NCBI GenBank assembly: GCA_944739405.2
Contig: OX123182.2
Coordinates: 69,319,183-69,383,182, forward strand
Reading direction: 5' to 3'
DNA: 64,000 nt
Source of the DNA: Euclidia mi
Lineage: Eukaryota > Arthropoda > Insecta > Lepidoptera > Erebidae
Under the pieces are notes generated by a model. It was given only the letters and a program-made list of their open reading frames with translations. It had not been told where the DNA came from and ran no database searches. The first letter of the stretch is position 1, and the number at the start of each line of letters is the position of its first letter. Below are positions 34,130-45,168 of the stretch, piece by piece. Position numbers and translations under genes: made by a program.

Positions 34130-35182
34130 ATGGGCTCTCCAGTATCGCCTGTTGTTGCTGACATCTTCATGGAGGACTTCGAGGCGCGAGCCCTGCAGAC
34201 TGCCACCATCACACCGAGGTTCTACAAGCGGTATGTAGATGACACTTTTACAATTTTACCAACAGATAGTGTTAATATATTCCTAGACCATCTTAATTCT
34301 ATTCATAACCACATCAAATTTACAATGGAATTAGAGGCAAACAATTCTTTAGCTTTCCTAGATGTACTTGTTATCAGGAACAAAAACAACTCTTTGAGCC
34401 ACACTGTGTATAGGAAAAAGACACATACAAATAGGTACTTAAACGGTGAATCTCACCACCATCCTAAACAGTTAGCTACCGTGGGAATGTCTTTGTTTCA
34501 GAGAGCCCGGGGGATCTGTGACAAGAAACACCTGGACGCCGAGCTTCAACATGTCAAGCAAGTTCTGCAAGACAACAAGCTCCGACCGCCGCGCCAACGT
34601 CACAGATCCCCGAAGAACAAGCCAGCCACAGTAGAGAGACAACCTGCTGTCCTCCCATACATCAAGGGCGTGACCGACAAGATTGGCTACATCTTGAAGC
34701 GAGCTTCAATCAAAACATTCTACAAGCCGCCAACGAAGATAAGCCAATTATTACCATCTGTCAAGAGTCAGTTACCCTTACAAGAGGCCGGGGTTTACAA
34801 GATAGACTGTGAGTGTGGGCTCTCATACATTGGACAAACCAAGAGAAGCATAGGCATTCGACTAAAGGAACATATAGCTGACATTAAACACAAACGCTCG
34901 ACGAAGTCTGCTGTGTGTGAACATGTAGAACAAGGAACCAACCATTACCTGCGATTTGATAAACCACAGATACTCGCAAAAGAACACCGCTTTATTCCAA
35001 GAATGATACGTGAAGCTATTGAAATTAAAAAACATCCTAATTTCAATAGGGAAGATAGTTGGAATGTTCCTGCAGCTTGGGACCCTGTAATCAGGCTAAT
35101 GAAATCCAAGAAGGACAAAGTCACCAGAAGACATCAAGACACAGTGAGCACATTCTGCGTAGATAGTAACACCAATAGTTGA
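34130..35182 (+). pseudogene. Penelope-like RT C-terminal part with GIY-YIG endonuclease
   Basis: 350 codons, open throughout but lacking the RT N-terminus. It starts directly after the inverted repeat with GSPVSPVVADIFMEDFE. Next come FYKRYVDDTF (catalytic YVDD, about residue 34), the LAFLDVLV region, and a basic linker. The C-terminal GIY-YIG nuclease shows GVYKIDCECGLSYIGQTKRS, then the R-x-KEH helix and a CEHV segment. It would reverse-transcribe and cleave target DNA in a full-length element; this copy cannot, having lost the fingers domain. Confidence 0.88.
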
Positions 35183-35261
35183 AAAATGTTCAGGTACTTT
35201 GAGATAACTTATAAATTCAAGACAAAGACAAATATCACCTCAGTCTGCCGTGAACACGAAT

Positions 35262-35283
35262 CCTGTAAAGAATTCGAAACGTC
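35262..35283 (+). ncRNA. Degenerate hammerhead-like motif of the Penelope element
   Basis: cctgtaaagaattcGAAACGTC sits between the stop codon and the terminal repeat. Penelope elements are known to carry hammerhead ribozymes with a CUGANGA...GAAAC core. Here GAAAC and a GAATTC mini-stem are present, but the CUGANGA part is imperfect. Confidence 0.3.
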
Positions 35284-35394
35284 GGCTAGTAATAAAAATG
35301 TAGTTTCTAGACCTTTCGGTTTAAATGTAATAACAAATAACCAGTGAAACCAATATAACGCGATAAAATCCGTAAACTGTAGTTTAATTTCAAT

Positions 35395-37806
35395 GTGTAA
35401 CATTCGCGTAAACCCAAGAAAATATCATATAAAAGTACTTTTTTTTAATAAAAATTATGGTTGTGGCGGACCTCTAATCAATCTGAAAGTGCTAGTATAA
35501 CACCCTTTTATCTAATGCAATAACAACTACCATAATTTTTGACTGTCTACATCTGGGCCGGCGTCCCTAAGAAAATGGGCATTGTTCTTTGATAATTTTT
35601 CAATCGATTTTGCCACACAGTTATAAAGTTTATTTAGTGAGTTTTAACTTACCCCTGTTAACGCAATTAATACCTATCCTTGATGAAAATCGTTTACCTT
35701 CACAGTATTCGAGCCAAAAAGCCTACATAGGAAAAATCATATCCCCCGAATCTGAAACTTCATAACATGAGCATACTGCTACCATACGTGTAATTACCAG
35801 AAGTTACTTTGTATACACATATTTACAATGCTACCGTATTTTAAAGAGCCAACAGGAAGGGTTTGTGAGGCTAAACTGTGATTTGTTGTAATAGTTCGTC
35901 TATCGGCTCCATCACCCATCGCGCTTGACCCTCCCCTTATTTGACCTTTGCAACTTTAGTCGTAACACAACTGATACCGCCTTTATTTTCCTTACTAGCT
36001 GTATCACGATAAAATGTTACACAAATATTGTGTTTGTCCTCTGAATATTTTGAAATGGAAATGAAAGGCACAAATATATCTTTATAAATTGGGTTTTTGG
36101 TTCGATGAATTTGAAATTATTTCGCACTGATGGTTAATAACTACATCACAATATTTTGATGTAATATCGTATTGTTAGTTGTGTGGTGACATGAACATGA
36201 TCGCAGCGCGAGTAGCAATAAATTATATTTTTCGAAGCCACTGTATGTGGTTTAAAAAAATATGTGCTATGAATTATTTAATAGCATGTTTGACTAATCC
36301 TGTTGTGGTAAAGATACCAAATTTGGCTTTACAGCGTCCTAAAGGTAAACGCAGTGTATTATACTCGTAACAAGTTAAGTACTTGCAACCAAATTAGTTA
36401 AAGGAGTTTAAAATCTTCATGGCCAATACTCTATCTATCTTAATCCGAAAATTTAAAAGGTTATTCAGAACGCTATATGAGAAAAACATTAATTTATGTC
36501 GTCGTAATATTTTGCTTTCAGGGTAGGTATTCCCGACAACTTCTGAAATATCTGATAAATTAAGTACCTACTCATATTTTCATAAATCAAGCTTATTTTG
36601 CTTTCAGTGCTGAACATTCCTGAACTGTTTTCTAATATCTAATAAACATTTTATAAATTGTGATGCTTTAGAATTGGAGGAAACAAAACATGAGTAGAAC
36701 AATAAATATAAGTAATGTTCAAGTGCCGTTAAATTTTACACGCTGCTGCCGTACATAGATAGATATATCCAGTTTTATTAAAATAAAGGTCAAACCGCAA
36801 AAATATTTAAGTTCAAAATTAAATGGATAATTATTCTTCCACCATGTTATGAGAAATGGAACACCCGCCTTTCTAAAAAGTGGGTCCTATGTAGTATTGG
36901 TGAATAACAGGAAAACGAGCAAACCACCGTAAAATTAACCTCGATCTGGGAGCTGTGGATTATCTAATCGATTCGCACGACTAAATTTAGCAACGTAGGC
37001 AACAAGAATTGGTTTGATTTAATATGATAATCATACTTACAAAAAGGTGACGAGCCAATGAGCGCTAGTTGAAAAGGGAAGCGTACAATAAGCGTACGTA
37101 AGCGTGCAATGAGTAAGTATAAATAACGACGTCATCCTGAGTAGCCAACCACAGTGTAACATACTTAAATGCACCGCTTGTGGCAAACTATGACATAATA
37201 TCCATGTCTCTCACACTACATAACTCAAGTCGGTCGGATGAGTTGTATATAAATAGTCTATGATCTATTAAAGTATAACTTTTACAATTGTGAACTATTT
37301 ATGTTTTACGGTTTGCATAAGTATAAGCCTATTGGGATATTCGAATAAAATATTGAAAGCAACTATTCTGTTTTTTGTTCAGTTTTAATTCAAACTTCAA
37401 CGAAAAGAAACGAGATATAGATGTATAGGTAATAAAAATATTTCACCGGAGTAAAACTGGTAAACAAATCCGCCTGATGTCTTTGTCGTAAACAATTTGG
37501 CGGATTCTTTGTCTCACCACTTACGCAAGCACAAGCTCTTACGTTATTCAACAGGGTAGGTGTCCTGACAGTTAAAGCAATTTACTCACTACAATTTCAT
37601 TTAGGCGAGTGAGTTATTGCTTATCCACTACTATATGGCTAATACAAAAATATATTATTACACTTAGGGCTTATTTATTTTCATAAATATGTCGAAATGT
37701 GTAGTAAAATTGCTGTACGGTGTTCAATAATAGCGATATTTTCGATACAACTTTCTTCTATGATGAATAGATGTTCTGTAATTACTGGTGTACAATAAAG
37801 AATTAA
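35395..37806. other. 2.4 kb with no gene seen
   Basis: AT-rich. The small frame at 36179-36370 is featureless. No repeat boundary recognised. Confidence 0.5.
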
Positions 37807-37816
37807 ATAATAATAA

Positions 37817-38702
37817 CTTCATGGCAGGTTCCATCGGGCCCTGTATGGACCCGATGTAGACCTATTAGCCTCGGTGAACTGGCTACGCTTCGGTGACCTC
37901 TTTGGGGAAACCGAAGGGTTTGTTTGTGCAATTGCTGACGAAGTTATCAAGACGAATAACTGCCGGAAATATATCCTGAGGGATGGCACTACCGATATTT
38001 GCCGTGCGTGTCACCAGCCCGGTGAATCCCTCAGGCATATTCTTTCCGGTTGTTCACGTCTTGCTAACGGCACAGACATAACCAAGTAGCTAGAATCATT
38101 CACCAGCAACTTGCTCTGAAATACAAACTTGTAGACATCGAGGTACCGTACTACAGGTATGTGGCAGAGCTAGTTCTCGAAAATGGTCATGCCTTATTGT
38201 ACTGGGATCGATCTATCATCACAGACAGGACTGTTGTAGCCAACAAACCTGATATTGTGGTGATAGATCGATCAGAGCGCCTCGCAATAATTGTCGATGT
38301 CACCATTCCTCATGACGAGAATCTCGTGAAAGCCGAGAAAGACAAACAGATAAAATATCTGGACTTGGCTCACGAGATTGTCGACATGTGGGATGTGGAC
38401 TCGGCAATTATTTTGCCGATAGTTGTAACGGTTAATGGCCTAATAGCCAAGAGCCTCGATCGTCACCTTAAGAGGCTCGCGTTGGGTGCTTGGGTCAAGG
38501 GTCTGATGAAAAAGGCAGTACTTCTCGACACGGCACGTATTGTGAGGAAGTTCCTGTCTCTGGAGCCCTAACCACCGGCAGCTTGGACCCTGTGCCCGTT
38601 GCTGGTGGGATCCCACGGTGTTTATTATATTTTTAAATGTATTTAATTTTTTTGTGATATATTTAAAAATGTAATTTAAATTTGATTAATGAGAAATAAA
38701 TG
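37817..38702 (+). mobile_element. 3' fragment of a second restriction-like-endonuclease LINE lineage
   Basis: Coding sequence from 37818 followed by about 130 bases of 3' UTR ending in agaaataaatg. Left and right edges are both followed or preceded by (AAT)n of about ten bases (37807-37816 and 38703-38713), either a target duplication or a tail. It is clearly a different family from the 29770-31210 LINE. Confidence 0.7.
37818..38571 (+). pseudogene. LINE C-terminal zinc motif and restriction-like endonuclease
   Basis: First frame: FHRALYGPDVDLLASVNWLR, then CRACHQPGESLRHILSGC, a C-x2-C-x8-H-x4-C zinc motif. The frame breaks near 38070; the next frame resumes with HQQLALKYKLVDIEVPYYRY and reaches ALLYWDRSIITDRTVVANKP. 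D-I-V-V-I-D ... IVDVTIPHD then form the PD...D nuclease core. The end is LDTARIVRKFLSLEP before TAA at 38569. One frameshift and 5' truncation make it non-functional. Confidence 0.8.
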
Positions 38703-38713
38703 AATAATAATAA

Positions 38714-39158
38714 TATTTAGCTCGTTTAAACCTATTACATCAATTAATTCAAATCATCACCAAGTCTTAATTATCTCCTAAAACGAAGACGCAGACAAAG
38801 TTATCCATTGACTAAGTCGCGAAGTAAGTACACAAATTTAATACCAGCTTTATAAAGGAGTTCAGCTCCTTGTTTGATAATGTGTTCAATTAGAATATCA
38901 TGAATACACATACAATATGTATTAACGGGGGTCTGTTGAGACAAAATGGCTTTAATTTAATCAGACATGAAAATGGTTTTAATTTAATCAGGCATCAGAC
39001 ATGTGTATTAGACAAGCAATCAATATCATTACATCAATACTAAGATAAATTAATTAATTAAATTACGATCAGATTTGCAGAAATGAGCTTGATCTTTTAA
39101 GTTCAAGCAAGTCCTTTAAGATGCGGGAATGGCACGTGAATGAGGCAAAATATCTGTC
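38714..39158. other. No gene; 27-base tandem duplication
   Basis: AT-rich. At 38943-38995 a 27-base unit (aaaatggctttaatttaatc...) occurs twice with three differences. Confidence 0.55.
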
Positions 39159-39170
39159 TATCAACCTACA

Positions 39171-39615
39171 CATTTGGCTGTGCATGGAGGGGTGTTAGTG
39201 CCTACTTCTGTTAGTTCACTACCATACATATGGGATGTATGGTAGTGAAAGTTGGGTATGGCAGAAGAGACTTGAAAGTAGAATAAATGCTGTAGAAATG
39301 AGAGCACTGAGAAGTATGTGTGGTGTATCTTTGACCGACAGAGTAAAGAATTATGTGATACGAGAGTGGTGTGGGGTAAAAGAAGATGTAGTGACAAGCA
39401 TCGAGAAAGGCATGTTAAGATGGTTTGGGCACATGGAGAGGATGGATGACGAAAGACTGATAGAGAAGATATATAAGACAAATGTGAATGGGACAGGACG
39501 AAGGGGAAGACCTAGGCGGACGTTCTCTGACCAGATTGGAGACATCCTAAAAAAGGACAGGTCAAAGTACCTTAATCAGAAAAGCATGCATGAGAAACTT
39601 GATGGGAGTGATTGA
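39171..39615 (+). pseudogene. RTE-like LINE C-terminal domain
   Basis: Reads LAVHGGVLVPT, then a 25-base foreign stretch, then YGSESWVWQKRLESRINAV, EMRALRSMCGVSLTDRV, IEKGMLRWFGHMERMDDERL and a basic GRRGRPRRTF segment before a stop at 39613. This is the post-RT region of RTE-type LINEs, of unclear function. The insert at 39211-39234 creates a 15-bp hairpin and disrupts the frame upstream. Confidence 0.8.
39215..39249. other. 15-bp perfect hairpin inside LINE
   Basis: TTCACTACCATACAT (39215-39229) and its exact complement (39235-39249), loop atggg. The right arm is normal LINE sequence; the left arm is extra relative to related copies. Confidence 0.8.
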
Positions 39616-39716
39616 AGCAAGAGAGGTATGTGAGGATCGTTGCAAATGGCGTTCCGTAGCCTCTGCCTACCCCTCCGGGAAACAGGCGTGAGTCTATGTA
39701 TGTATATCAACCTACA

Positions 39717-40195
39717 TTCGTTTTTTTATCTTTATTAGTTAATTTGGAGTTTTTATCCACAAGGATAGGTATGCCAATCCCATTGTAAATTTAAACAATT
39801 TTAACACAAAAAGAAAAAAAGCAAAATATACATGCATACATCTACTAAAAATAATAGTATGTTATGGATTAAGCACTTCCACCAAGCTACGAGGTTGTTT
39901 TGCTAGATCAGAACAGGGTCGTGACAATGTAGTTTGTAGTAAGTCACATTTAACTTATTTAAGTTAAACTTCCTCATTAAAGTTTCTTTTTCGTATTGGT
40001 TCCTTGCATAGTCTTTTTTTTCTCGTCTACGTATAATATGGCTTGATAGATTGCAAAAAGCTCCAATGTCATAACAGATACATGTTACAAAATCAGTACC
40101 GTCATTAGACGCGCACTACACAGACGTGTTACCGATTTGTTCGTTAATAACCAGTGATACTCAAACTTTGAGCAATACCAACAACAGATACAACC
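39717..40195 (+). other. Upstream flank and 5' UTR of a LINE
   Basis: No gene. Its right part is presumably the 5' UTR of the following LINE, with ACAACC directly before the ORF1 ATGG. The LINE's start is not visible. Confidence 0.45.
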
Positions 40196-41149
40196 ATGGT
40201 GAAATGTGGAGAATGTAATGAGGATATGTTTGAAGGCGCCCAATGCTCGTCTTGTAAAAAGACCTATCACTATCAATGTATAGGTATTACAGAAGCGGGT
40301 TACAGGAAGCTGGGTGACAGAAAAACGACTTGGCGTTGTCCCAAATGTAAGTCAGGAGGGCAACAACATCTACAGCCGGGCACGCCAGCACACTCGCCTT
40401 TGTCGGAGCCGTCACTCAAGATATTGGAAGAAATCAAATCTATTTCGTCCAGGTTGTCAACAGTCGAGGAGCTTGTTAACGAAGTAAAGCTCATGCGCGA
40501 TGAATTGGCGGGTCTAAAATCAACAGTATCTGAAGCAAGTCAAACCATGAAAGACTTTGGAGCTAGATTGTCAAACATAGAAGATAGACTCACAGATGTG
40601 GAAAATACCAAAGAATTGGTCAAAGGCCTGGAGAAAAAAATAGAATCACTTGAACACGAAAAGAATATAGCAGAACAATGGCAGAGAATGAATAATATAG
40701 AACTAAAGGGCATACCACAATCTACAAACGAGAATCTTCTTGACATTGTGTTTAGCCTGGGCTCCAAAATCAGTTATCCGATGACTAAACAGCACATAAA
40801 CTATGTGACACGCACACCATCTCGAGACTCAAACAAGCCTATCATCGTGAGTTTTATAAGCAGATGTGTTAAAGAAGACTTTATGTCTGCTGCTCGGGCG
40901 TACTCAAAAGAAAGTTCACTCACTCCCAATGTATTAGGTCTACGGGGCTCCAATAAGATCTACGTTAATGACCATCTCACATCACATAACAAAACGCTGC
41001 TCAACATCACGAAAAAGTTTGTAAAGGATAGGAACTGGCAATATGTTTGGGTAAAACATTGCAAAATAATGGTCAGAAAAAATGCTACTTCAGCTTCGAT
41101 GGTGATAAAATCAGAGAAAGATCTACAAAAATTTACAAAGGATCACTGA
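40196..41149 (+). CDS. LINE ORF1: PHD-like zinc finger, coiled coil, baculovirus-FP-like domain
   Basis: 317 codons, intact. Residues 4-52 form a PHD-type finger (CGEC...CSSC...HYQC...CPKC). Residues about 75-170 are a heptad-rich coiled coil (ISSRLSTVEELVNEV, DRLTDVENTKELV). From about 175 on, 'NNIELKGIPQS', 'KPIIVSFISR', 'IYVNDHLTSHNKTLL' and 'YVWVKHCKIMVRK' match the FP25K-like domain found in baculoviruses and insect LINE ORF1 proteins. The role is nucleic-acid binding and assembly of the LINE ribonucleoprotein. The start is supported by the AACCATGG context. Confidence 0.85.
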   Translation: MVKCGECNEDMFEGAQCSSCKKTYHYQCIGITEAGYRKLGDRKTTWRCPKCKSGGQQHLQPGTPAHSPLSEPSLKILEEIKSISSRLSTVEELVNEVKLMRDELAGLKSTVSEASQTMKDFGARLSNIEDRLTDVENTKELVKGLEKKIESLEHEKNIAEQWQRMNNIELKGIPQSTNENLLDIVFSLGSKISYPMTKQHINYVTRTPSRDSNKPIIVSFISRCVKEDFMSAARAYSKESSLTPNVLGLRGSNKIYVNDHLTSHNKTLLNITKKFVKDRNWQYVWVKHCKIMVRKNATSASMVIKSEKDLQKFTKDH

Positions 41150-41979
41150 TCGTATATATTCTAAAATACTATTTTTATTTTCTGTTTACACTGTCAATAA
41201 CCACGATATCGTACAAACTAATGTTGAGAAACGCTGTAAGTGTTATAGTATCTCTCTCTTGTCGGCTTGACCACTCTAAAGCAGGTAAAAAATACTATTT
41301 TTTACTTATATTGTACCATAATATATTGCTCATAAGGTTGTTTATGCATTGTGTTCATTCATTATTATTGGAAGGTTTTGATCATTTTTCGAGGGTAATT
41401 TCCAAAAATAATTATCGTATCTATTTTTATTTTAGTATTATGTCTCAAGTAATGCAAAGTTTTTATTACATATTATTAAACAACGACACAAATGTGCAAA
41501 ATATACATTTAAACAAACTACTTAGCGTACATCCGTATAGGTCATACAAGAACATATTTTTTTTATCGATGTGTCGTGTCGTGAAGTGCTTCAGATACTT
41601 TAGAAACTTGTGCGATGATAATAGATTTATACTAGTTGATCTGCTATACTTCATTTCGTGTTATATTGATGATGTTATTTTAACTAAACTTGGGCTAATC
41701 ACAAGAATAGTCGAACACTATTCAAGTTGTGTTGTGTATCGATGCGGACTTCTGTGCCTGAGAAGGTGTAGTCATTTAAGGGAATATTTACTTTTTCAAT
41801 CGCTTATCATCTCATGTGTATTGAAGAATCACATTATAAATATGTGTAAGTATAAATTTTTTAATGAATTTATGTATTGTATATTACGATGCAAGCGATA
41901 TGTTATTTCTGTGCTTATATTACTCATACCCACAACTCACGATATTATTATTGTACTGCAAAAAATCACAGTCATATAA
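41047..41979 (+). CDS. Unexplained 310-codon open frame between LINE ORF1 and ORF2
   Basis: It overlaps the last 103 bases of ORF1 in another frame, then stays open alone for about 277 codons. It lies in the same frame as ORF2 but is closed by TAA at 41977-41979 and further stops before the ORF2 ATG at 42091. The deduced protein is rich in Ile, Leu, Phe, Tyr and Cys, with several hydrophobic runs (YFYFLFTLSITTISY, YYFLLILYHNILLI). I recognise no family. At this AT content such a length without stops is very unlikely by chance. The first ~35 codons may not be real. It could also be a decayed host or viral gene captured in the spacer. Confidence 0.4.
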   Translation: MGKTLQNNGQKKCYFSFDGDKIRERSTKIYKGSLIVYILKYYFYFLFTLSITTISYKLMLRNAVSVIVSLSCRLDHSKAGKKYYFLLILYHNILLIRLFMHCVHSLLLEGFDHFSRVISKNNYRIYFYFSIMSQVMQSFYYILLNNDTNVQNIHLNKLLSVHPYRSYKNIFFLSMCRVVKCFRYFRNLCDDNRFILVDLLYFISCYIDDVILTKLGLITRIVEHYSSCVVYRCGLLCLRRCSHLREYLLFQSLIISCVLKNHIINMCKYKFFNEFMYCILRCKRYVISVLILLIPTTHDIIIVLQKITVI

Positions 41980-42090
41980 AATGCCAAGTGAAATATTTTT
42001 ATCCTTAGATCTCACACGTGATACAATGAAATTTTGCTTTTTGTATTCTTATTTTTTTTATTTTTATGTAGTTGTTGAAATTCGTTTTCA

Positions 42091-44964
42091 ATGAATGGGC
42101 TGAATGTCTACTACCAAAATGTACGCGGATTGCGGACAAAGTGTAGTGACTTTTTTAGAAACGCTTTGTTGCATACGTATGACATAATTTGTCTTACAGA
42201 GACATGGTTGAATGATAGTGTGCACAATGCGGAGATAGTGGATAGTAGGTATATAGTGTACAGACGTGACAGGGACTACGTTAAAAATCGTCAAACAAAG
42301 GGTGGTGGTGTCTTACTGGCTATAAACAGTAGACTAGCATCAATTGAGCGGCAAGATTGGAGATCTTCAGCTGAAGATATTTGGGTAACAATTGAATATA
42401 AAGATAAGAAACACAAAATAAGTTACAACGTAAATATCTGCACTTTATATTTATGTGCTGAAAACATTGGCAATTCATTTTCTACCCAATTGGCTAATTT
42501 CACTAAAAAATTAAATGACATTGTGTTATTGCATCCGTTGGACAAGTTTCTAGTTATTGGAGATTATAATATGAGTAACATATGCTGGACTAGGCGTGAA
42601 GACGGTGCGTCATACCTTCAGCCGATTGGTTACTCAGGGGTGTACCAGATAGAATTTATTGACTCTTTAAATATATGTAACCTAAAGCAGTACAATCATT
42701 TACATAACTGTTATGGAAGGATATTAGATTTGGTACTCTCCAGTAGCCCGGTCGAGGTTACAGAATGTGAGGAACCCCTAACCCCTGAAGACCCACACCA
42801 TAGGTCATTATATATTAAAACACACTTAGTGCTCTCCAATACTATCAAAGATAATTTATATACGAGATATTTATATAACAGATGGAATTACGACAGCATC
42901 ATAGCAGAGTTAGATATTATAGACTGGGAAAAATTATTAGGATCGCATACTTTTGAAAATTCTGTTAAAAAATTCTATGATGTATTATACGATCTCCGTG
43001 ACAAATTTATACCAAATAAAAACCATAAAAACCATAAATATCCACCTTGGTATACCGTACCACTTATAAAAATTATAAAAGAAAAGTACAAATACCACCG
43101 CAAATATAAAATTTATAATAATTACATGGATTATGAAACCTTCTCTTGTTTAAGAACCCGAGTAAAAATATTGGAAAAACAATGCTTTGAACAGTACATA
43201 GCCAGAACTGAACAAGCAATAACAGTTAACCCAAAAAAATTTTGGACGTATGTTAAAGGGAAACAAATGAATGATACATTTCCTTGCACAATGTTCTATA
43301 ACAATGACACAGCAAATAGTGGTGATGATATTGTGAACCTTTTTATCTCATACTTTGAATATACATATTTAACCAACAACCAAAATAACCCTGCCAGTTC
43401 TGCGACAAATATAAATAATATGTTCTCTACTATCTCCACACTTGATATTCAACCAGACACTGTCAATAGATTATTGAAGACAATTGACCTCTCGAAATCC
43501 GGTGGACCAGATCAGATCTCTCCCATATTTTTGTCGAAATGTGCAGATAGTCTCACAAAACCGCTTACAATACTCTTTCAGCGATCCATAAAAGAAGGTG
43601 TAGTCCCTTACTTATGGAAGGCTGCCTTAATAACGCCCGTCCACAAAAAAGGTGATAAGGCAAACATCGAAAATTATCGACCGATTTCCAAACTGTGCCT
43701 TATTGCCAAAATATTCGAAAAGATAATATACAAGCAGGTTTATGCGGCTGTCAAGCATCAATTGAATGATGAACAGCACGGTTTTTTACAAAATAGATCC
43801 ACAGTGTCAAATCTGATAGTAGCCAATGATTATATTACTGAGGGCATGGAGCAACGAGCGCAAGTTGATGTTATCTTCACAGATTATAGCAAATGCTTTG
43901 ACCGCATTAGCCACAGTATCCTATTAACTAAATTATCTGCAGCTGGAATCCATGGTGACTTGTTTCGTTGGTTCAGCTCTTATATATATAATAGGTCCCA
44001 AGCAGTTGTATTACAGAGATACACGTCTAGATGGATCACTGTACCATCAGGTGTTCCTCAGGGATCCCTATTAGGTCCTTTGCTCTTCACACTATTCATA
44101 AATGACATCAAAACATGTTTCCTACATTCAAAAATATTACTATACGCCGATGATATGAAGATTTAAAAAAAAATATTTAACAAACAAGATACAGTAGATC
44201 TTCAAGAGGACCTCAATAGATTTGAAGCTTATTGTTTGAATAATAAATTAGACTTAAATGTATCTAAATGCTATACCATGACATATGCTAGAAAAACACA
44301 GAGCATAAATGCTGCTTATACTTTAAAACAATCAATTTTAAAAAGGGTTAGTGAGGTTAAGGATCTTGGTGTTGTGCACGATAGCAAATTATTGTTTGAT
44401 ACACACGTAGATTCAATAGTTGCAAAAGCAAACAGAATGTTAGGATTTATTTTGAGAACTGCTGCTAATTTTAAAGATATAAAATCTATAAAAATTCTAT
44501 ACTGTGCCTATGTTCGAAGTAATTTGGAATACGCGTCGCAGGTGTGGAATCCGCAGTATGAAATATATAATAATCGTATAGAAAATATACAAAAAAAATT
44601 CATGAGATATTTGCAATACCGAACTCACCTAAAACTGCCTGACTATGAAGCTAGGTGTAAGCACTTTCACATTTTACCTCTAAGTTTAAGGAGAAACATC
44701 GCTGATGTAGTTTATATTATGAAACTTGCAACAGGTCTTATAGATTGCCCCGAATTGTTGGGCCAAATCAATCTAAGAACGTATAGCAGACAGCTTAAAA
44801 ATATGAAATTATTGCATGCACCAAAAGTGAACACCAATTATAGGCGAAACAGCTTTATGAGCAGAGCATCACGATCATTTAACAGCGTACCTATCGACAT
44901 AGATTTATTTGCAACAAGTGTGTCGGCTGCAAGGAGAGCATTAGCACAGTTATTTTTTAATTAA
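42091..44964 (+). pseudogene. LINE ORF2: AP endonuclease and reverse transcriptase with one in-frame stop
   Basis: Open from 42091 to a TAA at 44164-44166, then open again in the same frame to TAA at 44962-44964. The endonuclease shows YYQNVRGLRTK, LTETWL, VIGDYNMSNICW and DPHHRSLYI. The RT shows SGGPDQISPIFLSKC, PVHKKGDKANIENYRPIS, FTDYSKCFDRI, GVPQGSLLGPLLF and LLYADD. The stop follows YADDMKI by no residues. After it come 'LNVSKCYTMTYARK', 'VKDLGVV' and the C-terminal 'VRSNLEYASQVWNPQY' block. All catalytic motifs survive, so the copy is young apart from this stop. Confidence 0.88.
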
Positions 44965-45122
44965 TTACCTTAATCACCTTTAATTATCTCTTTGTTATAC
45001 CTTTTATTTAAGTTAATGAGTATCTGGTACTTATTGTAATTCCTATTTGTGAAGATTTTTAATTGGCTTAGCTGAATATACACATGTGTAAATTATTAAG
45101 ATATAACGCTGTAAATCTTCCG

Positions 45123-45165
45123 AATAAAATAAAATAAAATAAAATAAAATAAAATAAAATAAAAT
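45123..45165 (+). repeat. (AAAAT)n LINE tail
   Basis: About nine AAAAT units at the 3' end of the two-ORF LINE, directly abutting the next LINE. Confidence 0.9.
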
Positions 45166-45168
45166 AAT

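Larger units (their letters stand above)
34058..35394 (+). mobile_element. 5'-truncated Penelope-like element with inverted terminal repeats
   Basis: 68 bases at 34058-34125 are the exact reverse complement of 35327-35394 (attgaaattaaactacagtt ... ttatttgttattac). Between them lies an ORF ending in a GIY-YIG endonuclease. An inverted terminal copy next to a truncated body is a recognised Penelope insertion pattern. Perfect arms suggest a recent insertion. No target duplication found. Confidence 0.9.
39171..39704 (+). mobile_element. RTE-like LINE 3' fragment with 12-bp TSD
   Basis: TATCAACCTACA occurs at 39159-39170 and 39705-39716. Between them are the C-terminal LINE domain, the 3' UTR 'cctctgcctacccctccggg' and a short (TATG)n tail. 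Same family as the host LINE at 11378-24410. Confidence 0.88.
40085..45168 (+). mobile_element. Near full-length two-ORF LINE of the Jockey/CR1 group
   Basis: ORF1 (40196-41149), a 940-base gap holding an extra open frame, ORF2 with endonuclease and RT (42091-44964), a short 3' UTR and a tail of about nine AAAAT units. Tail type and ORF1 with PHD-like finger suggest a CR1/L2/Jockey-group element; I do not recognise the exact clade. The left end is approximate and no TSD was found. Confidence 0.8.
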
